From CAVSUB01 sp963730995 (GTDB lineage Bacteria; Acidobacteriota; Vicinamibacteria; Vicinamibacterales; 2-12-FULL-66-21), in assembly GCA_963730995.1 (NCBI GenBank), contig CAVSUB010000009.1, positions 1 through 64,000 on the forward strand: 64,000 nt of DNA, read 5' to 3'. Below, one piece after another: positions 1 to 7,551 of the stretch. The position numbers were made by a program, and so were the translations under genes. The notes beneath the pieces are model-generated. The model searched no databases and was not told the origin of the DNA. It saw only the letters and a list, made by a program, of their open reading frames with translations. Position 1 is the stretch's first letter; every line of letters begins with the position of its first letter.

Positions 1-1411
1 AGACGCAGTTGTCCAGCGGTGTGCCACCGTAGCTGCGATCCGCGATGTTGAGCGGAGGATTGTGCTGGAGCAGCTGCCGCGTCATCTCAACGTTGCCCAG
101 GAAGACCGCCCACCGAATCGCTTCGAAACCGTCCGGCCCTGGCACGAGGGCGTCGAACCCTAGATCCAGCATGAGGGTCACGGCCGCAGTGTCGTTCCCG
201 TGGGCCTTGTCCGCGATCAGACGCATCTGATCGGACGTGAGGGTTGTGACGACGCCGGGATGCGCGGCGACGACCGCTTCGGCCGCCGAACGATCGGCAG
301 CGGCGCAGGCTGCGAGCAGGCGCTGTGGTGGTGACGCGTGGCGCAACAAGAGCTGGACCATGTCCTCGAAGCCAAGGATACGGGCGGCATCGAGCGCCGA
401 GACGTTGTGGCCGAAGACCCAGCGATACGTGTCGCCGCGATGATCCCCAATCTCCTCGAGTGTCGAGGGACGGCCCTTGTGGACGGTCGAGTACTTGCCC
501 CTCCACGTTCGATGGTCGAGCGCTTCCGGATCTTCACGGAGGCAACGTTCGACGAGGGTCCGATCGCGTAGACCGACGGCGATGAAGATGTCGATCCATG
601 CACCGCGATCGACCAGCAGTCGCACCACCTCGGGCGCGTCGCGGACGAGGTACTGCGCTGCCGTCGACTCGTGATCGACGTCGCGTGCATCGATCTCTGC
701 GCCCTGATCGAGCAGGTACCCGGCGATCTCGACCGTGCGGGCGCAGTGCAGCGCGGTCTTGCCATCGCCGCCTCGGGCGAACACCAGCGTGGGATCGCCT
801 TCGATCAGCTCGCGGAGGCGATCGAACTTCCCGAGGTGTGTTGCGGCGAAGATGTCCACGATCGCACCGCGCGCAATCAGGGGCTCGGCCTCCTCTGGTG
901 TGATGTCCCACTCCAGCAGGCCGAAGGGCCCCGCCCACCAATCGCTCTTCAGGTTCAGATCCGCGCCGTACTCGATCAGGACGTCGAGCAGCGGCAGGTT
1001 CTTCCGCGCGGCCATCGCCGGCCTTCCGCCGAACGGTCCTCCCGATCCATTCACGGCGGCGCGCACTTCGGCGTGAGCCTCGAGCAGCGCGCGGACCTGT
1101 TCCTTGTCGCCCGCGTGGAGCCCGCTGACGAACTGCTCCAGCGGTGTCTTCGTGAGCGAATCAATCTTTCGCCGCATCGCCGCCCAGCTCTCGAACCCAT
1201 AGCCGCGAGCCACCACGAGCTGGGCGTCCGCCAGCGTGAGCGAGTCGCCGGCCGGTGGCCTCGGGTGGAGGGCGCGAATACGCCGCAACGCGTCCGCGTC
1301 ACCAGACGAAGCGGCGCGCAGCAGGTTTTTCGCCCGTTTCCGCTGCATTTCCAGATTGGGCCGTGAGGGGAGTGCTTCGACGAAACTGGACTGATCGTGT
1401 TCGGACGCCAT
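1..1411 (-). CDS. Ankyrin-repeat protein (partial, C-terminus outside window)
   Basis: An open frame without stops runs on the minus strand from an ATG at 1411 (GAGAGG about 8 nt upstream) to the window edge, about 470 codons. The first ~130 residues form a helical N-terminal region (MASEHDQSSFVEALPSRPN...). Ankyrin-like units then follow, for example GKTALHCARTVEIAGYLLDQ, GAEIDARDVDHESTAAQYLV and DAPEVVRLLVDRGAWIDIF, with the helix-turn-helix pattern LLLxxGAxxxxxD. Ankyrin repeats mediate protein binding, so no enzymatic role can be assigned. No signal peptide is evident, so a cytoplasmic location is likely. The true C-terminus lies beyond position 1. Several overlapping open frames here on both strands are shadows of this gene. 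Confidence 0.85.
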   Translation of the reverse strand, partial: MASEHDQSSFVEALPSRPNLEMQRKRAKNLLRAASSGDADALRRIRALHPRPPAGDSLTLADAQLVVARGYGFESWAAMRRKIDSLTKTPLEQFVSGLHAGDKEQVRALLEAHAEVRAAVNGSGGPFGGRPAMAARKNLPLLDVLIEYGADLNLKSDWWAGPFGLLEWDITPEEAEPLIARGAIVDIFAATHLGKFDRLRELIEGDPTLVFARGGDGKTALHCARTVEIAGYLLDQGAEIDARDVDHESTAAQYLVRDAPEVVRLLVDRGAWIDIFIAVGLRDRTLVERCLREDPEALDHRTWRGKYSTVHKGRPSTLEEIGDHRGDTYRWVFGHNVSALDAARILGFEDMVQLLLRHASPPQRLLAACAAADRSAAEAVVAAHPGVVTTLTSDQMRLIADKAHGNDTAAVTLMLDLGFDALVPGPDGFEAIRWAVFLGNVEMTRQLLQHNPPLNIADRSYGGTPLDNCV

Positions 1412-1650
1412 GACGATACCTCTCGTTCGATGTGCCCGTTTGTCCGCGAAGACGGGCCGGAGGTTTCGTCAGGCCAAGATGAGTCGAGACCGACGACAGG
1501 TGGGAGCATCCCTTCCCGCGGACGGGGCGCGTCCTGCACGCGCTCCCTCCGAGCTTACTAGATGGGGAATGTGATTGCACGCAGCGGTGCGAGAGGTGAC
1601 ACGACGGCGCCGTCACGCCAGAGACGACGCACTCGCCAAACCGAGTGAGG

Positions 1651-2859
1651 TCAGTTCTGGTCGACCGGTTTGAGCTTCTCGAACGCATCGAGCGATGCAC
1701 GTTCCGCCCGGTCGGCTTTCCGCAGCGCGTTCATGCTGGACTTGTGCAGTGCCTCGGACCTCAGGCTCCAGCTCTCGTCGCGGAGACGGAGGTACTCCTC
1801 GGCTCGAGCGACGAGTGGCTGATGCTCGCGAGGCACGCCGGTCAGTGCCTCCAGTCGTTCCCGGGCCTTGTGCAGTTCGGGTCGGATCGATTGATCGATG
1901 AGCAGCGCCAGCTCCTTCGCCTTGAGCGCGCCCAGCCGGAATTGATTTGCTGCCGTGTCGTACTCGTGCGCCGTGCGATCTTCGATCGCCACGAGACGGC
2001 GCATTTCCGGCCTGACATCCGCGATTCCGCGCAGCGGGATGGCGGCGGCGATGGCAATCACGAGGGCGAGCCCTCCCACGGCGCAAACGCGAAAGGCTGG
2101 TGGATGCCTCTCGATCGACTCCCGCGCCAGGAATGCGCCAGCGACGAGCCCCAGCACAAGTCCCGTGCGCATGGCGGCTGTTCCAAGCTCGCCCGTCAAC
2201 AGGTGATACAGGAGGAAGACGACGCCAATGGGCAGAAGGCGCCGCGCGGCTCTCAATGACAGAGCCGTGTCCGCGCGACGCCGCAGCATCCAGATAGCCG
2301 AAGCTGCCAGCAACCCGTACAAGCTGAATACGGCGGCGGAGGCGCCGACACTGACCGTCATCGGCTGCAGAAAGAGGTCAACGAGGCCGGCAACAATACC
2401 CGCGCCGAGATAGACCACCACGAGCGCGAGCCGTCCGACGAGACGCTCCAGCAGAAAGCCGATTTGCGCGAGAGCCGCCATGTTGACCAGGAGCTGCAGG
2501 ACGCCGCGGTGGAGAAACATTGCGGAGACGAGCCGCCACCACTCGCCGTTCGTGGTGCGCGGTCCGAAGTTCCCGCCCCACGCGACGAGGCCCTCGGGAT
2601 CGCTGAGCGCCGCGCCGCCGACAATGACGAAGGCAAAAGCGAGGATGTGAATTCCCACCAGACCAATCGTCACGAACGGCAGCGCCGCGCGTGCCCGGAG
2701 CGCGTCGAGAAACGGCTCCGGTCCCTGCCTGTGCAGGTCGACCTTCTTCTTCAGCTGCAGAAGGAGAGACAAGGCTCCGCGCCACAGGCGCAGGCGCTCC
2801 TCTGCCGTCGTGAAGTACCACCCGGCGCCTCCGAGCACGAGCAGAACAATTGCCGTCAT
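1651..2859 (-). CDS. Rhomboid-family membrane protein, probably proteolytically inactive
   Basis: A 402-aa membrane protein with the rhomboid fold. An N-terminal TM segment (1-16) is followed by a short basic linker, the rhomboid block GEWWRLVSAMFLHRG (residues 105-119), the segment LLVNMAAL that keeps the oxyanion Asn, and the serine region VSVGASAAVFSLYG (169-181). Active rhomboids have GxSG here and a His in the last core helix (AAHLGG). This protein has GASA and AAMRTG (228-233), so the catalytic His is replaced, and the usual HLxxN is QLxxN. A soluble, helical tail of about 120 residues follows. It is probably a membrane chaperone-like or pseudoprotease member (inference). Start ATG at 2859; the ribosome site is weak. 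Confidence 0.8.
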   Translation of the reverse strand: MTAIVLLVLGGAGWYFTTAEERLRLWRGALSLLLQLKKKVDLHRQGPEPFLDALRARAALPFVTIGLVGIHILAFAFVIVGGAALSDPEGLVAWGGNFGPRTTNGEWWRLVSAMFLHRGVLQLLVNMAALAQIGFLLERLVGRLALVVVYLGAGIVAGLVDLFLQPMTVSVGASAAVFSLYGLLAASAIWMLRRRADTALSLRAARRLLPIGVVFLLYHLLTGELGTAAMRTGLVLGLVAGAFLARESIERHPPAFRVCAVGGLALVIAIAAAIPLRGIADVRPEMRRLVAIEDRTAHEYDTAANQFRLGALKAKELALLIDQSIRPELHKARERLEALTGVPREHQPLVARAEEYLRLRDESWSLRSEALHKSSMNALRKADRAERASLDAFEKLKPVDQN

Positions 2860-2924
2860 GTCGCGCCAGGGTGGGACTCAAGAGATGTGCCCGTCGACAT
2901 CCACGTATTTCCTTTGAAATCAGC

Positions 2925-3130
2925 CTGATTTCCAACTTTACCCACGTTTCGGGATTACAGAAAGCGATGGCTTCAGGCGTTCCCGTGATTGTTTCGGACG
3001 GAGGAGGCGCGTGCGAGCTCGTGCAGCAGGGCAGGACCGGGCTCGTAGCGAAGGGGCGAAACGCCCAGGTGCGGTTGGGAGAATGCCTACGCGAATTTCT
3101 GGAACAGTCAGAGCGGTCCCGAGATCGGCG
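2925..3130 (+). pseudogene. Relic of a group-1 glycosyltransferase C-terminus
   Basis: One plus-strand frame reads LQKAMASGVPVIVSDGGG followed by ACELVQQGRTGLVAKG and a helical tail (LGECLREFLEQSERSRDRRG). This matches the C-terminal donor-sugar-binding half of GT-B glycosyltransferases (EAMASGVPVIxxDxGGxxELVxxGxTGxLV). Nothing upstream encodes the rest: the preceding ~100 bases are in the flank of the rhomboid gene and no N-terminal domain is present. The frame then runs into unrelated sequence. I read it as a decayed fragment left by a deletion or transfer event. Confidence 0.55.
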
Positions 3131-3190
3131 CGGTGTCAGGTGCAGCCGCCGGCGTAGTGCGGGCGGCTGCCGGAGAGCGGTAGCTTCGAC

Positions 3191-3835
3191 CTACCGCGCT
3201 CGACGACGGAAACCCAGAAGAAACGAGGCGGCGGCTCCGAATGTGAGCAGGGTCGCCGGCTCCGGGATTGTCTGAAGAACGAGGTTGTCGAGAGCGAACA
3301 CCGACAACGCCTGGCCAACCAGTGGCCCACCCGGGCCGGGCGGTTGGCCGATCGACATCGGCTGGTCGACAATCGGAAGCCCACCCGTCATCGGGCTGTC
3401 GAACAGAAATCCAAAGAATTGCGGTTTTTCGAGGGTGTACGTCTGGCCGCCCACCTGAACGCGAACGCCCGCGCCAGAAGGAATCAGGTCGAACCCCATG
3501 GCGCTCACCGGCTGCAGTAGCGCGGTGGCGACGGTCTGCCCGCCCAGACCAAACGGAATGGCATTCGGCATCGGCTGACCAGGAGGCGCGGGGAAACCGG
3601 CATGGTCGAAAAAGAACTGGACCAGGCCACCATAGGTCGCCACGCAGGTGCCGGGGTCGTTCTGGCGCGGCTGACACGTGTTCGGTTCCTCGAAATCAAG
3701 GAGCGTCGTACCCCCGACGGCGGCGTTGAAATCCGCACGATCGGTAAAGAGAATCGCTCCAGCTCGAGCTGGTTCCGCCTGAGCCAAAACCAGGAACGCG
3801 ACGGTCGCGACCGCCGCACACAGAGATCTCGTCAT
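3191..3835 (-). CDS. PEP-CTERM sorting-signal protein
   Basis: An exported protein of 214 aa. The start is the ATG at 3835, which gives a clear Sec signal peptide (MTRSLCAAVATVAFLVLAQA, cleavage near EPARA); the frame is open upstream but the extra residues do not look like coding sequence. The C-terminus carries a PEP-CTERM anchor: IPEPAT, then a hydrophobic helix, then FRRRAR. Such tails are cut by exosortase (EpsH/XrtA type) and are typical of surface or exopolysaccharide-associated proteins. The body (DFEEPNTC... FDHAGFPAPPGQP) resembles the beta-sandwich PEP-CTERM proteins of environmental bacteria. No exosortase is in this window. Confidence 0.8.
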   Translation of the reverse strand: MTRSLCAAVATVAFLVLAQAEPARAGAILFTDRADFNAAVGGTTLLDFEEPNTCQPRQNDPGTCVATYGGLVQFFFDHAGFPAPPGQPMPNAIPFGLGGQTVATALLQPVSAMGFDLIPSGAGVRVQVGGQTYTLEKPQFFGFLFDSPMTGGLPIVDQPMSIGQPPGPGGPLVGQALSVFALDNLVLQTIPEPATLLTFGAAASFLLGFRRRAR

Positions 3836-4369
3836 GTTGTGACTTTCTAGCAAGACGGAGGTCTTTCCAACCTCGGATCCATTACAAACGTGAGTCGTCG
3901 CGACCCAAACATAGCAAGACTCAGGCCTACGCCGCATGACGCAGGAGATCCTGCGCATGTGCCTCCGATTCTGAGGTCAGATGCCGGAAAATCTCGCTGT
4001 ACCACGAGTTTGCCGGCAGAACCCGAAGGCGATTCAACAGAGTTGCAGTTGCTTAGGGCGGATTCTAGCAGACACCTCAGCATTCGGCCATCCAATCCAG
4101 TTCGGTATAGCTCGACAGCGGCCAAGAAACTGTCCGGCTCGCCAAACGGTGCTGGCCAGGATGAAGCTGGTGTAAAAAGGACCCACAAAAAGAGGGGTTC
4201 CGGTCGCTTTTGCTCGCTTCGTGTTTCATTTGTGAACTCGATTCGATCTTCTCCGGCCAGCTGAACAGCTGCCGACATCTCAGTCGGAAACGCCACCGCC
4301 CGACCGACTATTGAAACTCGCTCGCTGCATGCTCGGGCGGGCACGGCTTTGCTATAGTCGCGCGCCAGT
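3836..4369. other. Intergenic region without recognisable gene
   Basis: A 534-bp gap between the divergent PEP-CTERM gene and the TPR gene. It is richer in A and T than its surroundings. Short frames on both strands have no recognisable domain or ribosome site. It presumably carries the promoters for both flanking genes, but no clear -35/-10 pair stands out. Confidence 0.5.
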
Positions 4370-5101
4370 ATGCTCGGCCTTTTCTACCCCTATGGGTTCC
4401 TCCTGCAGGCAATTGCGATCCTGCATTTTGTGCGGAGACGGCCCGACACATACTGGCTCTGGATCATCCTGATGGGGGGAGCTCTCGGCGCGCTGGTTTA
4501 CATCGCCATCGAGGTCGTTCCCGACGCCGGCCTGCTTCGCGGCGCGTTCCAGGTCTTTCCCCGCCGAAAGCGGATAAAGGAGCTCGAAGCCGCGATTCTC
4601 GACAACCCGTCGGTCGGCAACTACGAGGAGCTCGGCGACTTGTACCTCGACGACCTGCAGTTCGCCCGCGGGCGTGAGTGCTACGACCGCGTCCTCGCCA
4701 GGTCGGATTCGATCGACGCCTTGTACAGACGTGGACTCTGCGAGATCGCGCTGGACGACTACACAGCCGCGGCCACCGACCTCCAGCACGTCACCGAGCG
4801 TGACCCGAAGTACGACTATCAGCGCGCCGCCGGCCTCCACGCCCACGCCCTTGCGAAGATCGGCGAGCGCGCAAGGGCGGATGCACTCTTTGCGGAGGTC
4901 ACGGAGACGTCGACGCTGTCGGAAACCCAATACAACTACGGTTGCTTCCTCGCTTCGGAGGGGCGCTCCGCGGAGGCTCGAGAATGGGCCGAGCGCATCC
5001 TGCGCAAGAAGGCGACGATGCCGGACTACATCCGCCGGCGTGAGCGCCCCTGGTTCCGGAAGGCGAAAGCGCTGCTCAAGAAGCTCCCGCGAACCAAGTG
5101 A
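4370..5101 (+). CDS. Membrane-anchored TPR protein
   Basis: A 243-aa protein. Two hydrophobic segments at the N-terminus (about residues 5-20 and 28-50) anchor it in the membrane. The remainder is tetratricopeptide-like: NYEELGDLYLDDLQFARGRE, CYDRVLARSDSIDALYRRG, LCEIALDDYTAAATDLQHV and QYNYGCFLASEGRSAEAREW follow the TPR helix pairs. The C-terminus is strongly basic (RRRERPWFRKAKALLKKLPR). TPR arrays mediate protein interaction, and no specific partner can be named. The stop codon overlaps the start of the GH31 gene (GTGATG), so the two are probably translated together. Confidence 0.75.
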   Translation: MLGLFYPYGFLLQAIAILHFVRRRPDTYWLWIILMGGALGALVYIAIEVVPDAGLLRGAFQVFPRRKRIKELEAAILDNPSVGNYEELGDLYLDDLQFARGRECYDRVLARSDSIDALYRRGLCEIALDDYTAAATDLQHVTERDPKYDYQRAAGLHAHALAKIGERARADALFAEVTETSTLSETQYNYGCFLASEGRSAEAREWAERILRKKATMPDYIRRRERPWFRKAKALLKKLPRTK

Positions 5102-7443
5102 TGCCATTCCTGCGACACCTTCTGGTGTTGAGTTTCGTCATGCCGGCGGGGACGGCTGCTCAGACGATCACAGCCGCAGGGAAACCAGCGCGTCTCGACA
5201 TACGAGTCGCGGGCGAGGCGAGTATTCGCGTGACGCTCGCGCCGCTCGATTTCAATCGAGACTTTCCGCAGACACCAGCGGTCGTCGATCGCACGTACGC
5301 GCCGCCATCCTTGAGCCTGCGACAGATCGAACGGCCCGTCAGGAGGACCGTCGGAAGCCTGGACGTCGAGGTTCGACCGCAACCGTTGACTCTTGTCGTC
5401 AGGAACCGTGCAGGCAAGCTCCTCCAGCAACTGGTCTTCGATCCGGACGGCAATCTCTCGTTTCAACTCGACGATCAGCCGGTTCTCGGCATGGGCGAAG
5501 GTGGCCCGAGTCCGGCGCCCGGCAGACCCTGGCGAGAGCAGCCGGTCCAGTTCGATCGACGCGGTCACCTGGACTCGATGGAGCCGCGCTGGCAGAGCGA
5601 CATGTACGGCTCACGAAATCCCGTCGCGATGCTGTTCGGTACGTCGGGATGGGGGCTCTTCGTTGCAACGCCGTGGGTGCAGGCAGACCTCACGAATAGA
5701 GATCGCGGTGTTTTTCTTCCGTGGAAGCCCTCAGAGTCCGAGAACCTGCCGCAGACGGAGCGCAACCAGCAGCAGAACCTGGGCAAGGGACTTCCTCCGG
5801 TCAGCAGTATCGTTCCGGGGATTTACGACTTCTTCGTGTTCGACGCGCACGATCCGATCGCAGCCCTGAAGGACTTTTCACGGATCACGGGACCGGCGGT
5901 TCTTCCACCGAAGTGGGCCCTCGGGTACATGCAGTCGCACCGAACGCTCGAGGACGAAACGCAACTGCTCGAAATCATCGATACATTTCGATCCAAGAAG
6001 ATTCCAGTCGATGCCGTCATATATCTCGGGACGGGCTTCGCGCCGCGCGGCTGGAACGCCCGACAACCGTCGTTCGATTTCAACCCCGACGTTTTCAAGC
6101 GGGATCCCGCAGCGGTGCTGTCGGACATGCACGCGCGCAACGTCAAGGTCGTCGTGCACATGGTGCCTTGGGATCGGGACAGGCTGCCGACGCTCCACGG
6201 CTCGATTCCGCCCGCGCCAGGCGAAGTGATTGATGTCTCGCACATTCAGCGGTACTGGGAGCAGCACCTCGGACTCGTGCGGGCCGGGGTGGACGCGTTC
6301 TGGCCGGACGAAGGCGACTGGTTCAATCTGTTCGAGCGAATCAAACGCCATCAGCTCTACTACCAGGGCCAGCTGTCGTCGCGGCCGGACGTCCGTCCTT
6401 GGAGTCTCCAGCGCAATGGATATCCCGGAATCGCGCAGTGGGGCGGCTGGGTGTGGTCCGGCGACACGGAATCCTCGTGGAAGACGCTCGAGGCGCAGAT
6501 CGCCGTAGGCCTCAACTACTCGCTCAGCATCGGGCCGTTCTGGGGATCGGATATCGGCGGCTTCTACGCCAACAGCGAGCTGACGGGCGAGCTCTACGCG
6601 CGGTGGTTCCAGTTCGCGGCCTTCTGCGGATCGTTCCGCGCCCACGGAAGGACGTGGTGGACGCGGCTGCCGTGGGGGTGGGGTGGCAGCGACATGGGAC
6701 CCCGCGAGTTCAACAACACGAACGCGCCGATTCCTGCCGGCGATCGCCGCAATATTCTCGAGACCGAGATGAACAACCCGGCGATAGAGCCGGTCGCCAG
6801 GAAGTACGACGAGCTCCGCTATCAATTGTTGCCGTATACCTACACGTCAGCGCGGGAAGCACGCGACAGCGGGCTGCCGCTGATGCGCGCGCTCTGGGTG
6901 CACTACCCCGAGGATCCGCAGGCCCGAGCCCTTGGCGACGAGTTCTTGTGGGGCCGTGACCTCCTGATCGCGCCGGTCTACGCGAAAGGTGCGACGTCCC
7001 GTGACGTGTACCTGCCCAAAGGCGAGTGGTACGACTGGTGGACGCGCGAACGCAGCTCCGGAGGCAGGCGCGTGAGGCGCCTCGTCGACCTGAGCACGAT
7101 GCCGATCTACGTACGCGCGGGGAGCATCATCCCGCTCGATCCTGTGCGTCAGTACACCAGCCAACCAGTGGCGGAGCCGACGACCCTGCAGATCTTTCGA
7201 GGCGCGGACGGGCAATACACGCTCTACGACGACGACGGGATCAGCCAGGAGTACCTTGCCGGCAAGGGCAGCTGGATCCGGATGACGTGGAGCGACAAGA
7301 GCCGCCAGTTGACGATTGAGCCGGGTGCGCCCACCGGGGCGACGAACGTTGTTGCGGAGCGAACCTTCAAGGTCGTGATGCAACCGGAAGGCACGTCAAA
7401 GGACGTGACGTATTCGGGCAAGCGCGTCCAGGTGGGGCTGTAG
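5098..7443 (+). CDS. Glycoside hydrolase family 31 (alpha-glucosidase/alpha-xylosidase-like), exported
   Basis: A protein of about 780 aa with a Sec signal peptide (MMPFLRHLLVLSFVMPAGTAA). An N-terminal beta-sandwich is followed by the GH31 (beta/alpha)8 barrel, beginning at LPPKWALGYMQSHRTLEDE. The nucleophile Asp lies in GVDAFWPDEGDW, and the acid/base Asp in WGSDIGGFYAN, followed by YARWFQFAAFCGSFRAHG. C-terminal beta domains carry the usual LIAPVYAKGATSRDVYLPKG block. The family hydrolyses terminal alpha-glucosides or alpha-xylosides with retention; the substrate cannot be fixed from sequence. Translation can begin at GTG 5098 or ATG 5101, both overlapping the stop of the TPR gene. Confidence 0.9.
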   Translation: MMPFLRHLLVLSFVMPAGTAAQTITAAGKPARLDIRVAGEASIRVTLAPLDFNRDFPQTPAVVDRTYAPPSLSLRQIERPVRRTVGSLDVEVRPQPLTLVVRNRAGKLLQQLVFDPDGNLSFQLDDQPVLGMGEGGPSPAPGRPWREQPVQFDRRGHLDSMEPRWQSDMYGSRNPVAMLFGTSGWGLFVATPWVQADLTNRDRGVFLPWKPSESENLPQTERNQQQNLGKGLPPVSSIVPGIYDFFVFDAHDPIAALKDFSRITGPAVLPPKWALGYMQSHRTLEDETQLLEIIDTFRSKKIPVDAVIYLGTGFAPRGWNARQPSFDFNPDVFKRDPAAVLSDMHARNVKVVVHMVPWDRDRLPTLHGSIPPAPGEVIDVSHIQRYWEQHLGLVRAGVDAFWPDEGDWFNLFERIKRHQLYYQGQLSSRPDVRPWSLQRNGYPGIAQWGGWVWSGDTESSWKTLEAQIAVGLNYSLSIGPFWGSDIGGFYANSELTGELYARWFQFAAFCGSFRAHGRTWWTRLPWGWGGSDMGPREFNNTNAPIPAGDRRNILETEMNNPAIEPVARKYDELRYQLLPYTYTSAREARDSGLPLMRALWVHYPEDPQARALGDEFLWGRDLLIAPVYAKGATSRDVYLPKGEWYDWWTRERSSGGRRVRRLVDLSTMPIYVRAGSIIPLDPVRQYTSQPVAEPTTLQIFRGADGQYTLYDDDGISQEYLAGKGSWIRMTWSDKSRQLTIEPGAPTGATNVVAERTFKVVMQPEGTSKDVTYSGKRVQVGL

Positions 7444-7551
7444 AGCGCGCGTAGCGCGGGGCTTTGTGTCGTGAGGAGCGTTCGTCGGCCATGCCTATGG
7501 TTCTACATCTAACGGCCACGTGTAGACGTCAAAAGGTATCGGCACGTCTGG

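Noticed and set aside
671..1366. 231-codon plus-strand open frame
   Set aside because: It lies antisense to the ankyrin gene, whose minus-strand frame is open without a stop to the window edge and shows clear repeats.
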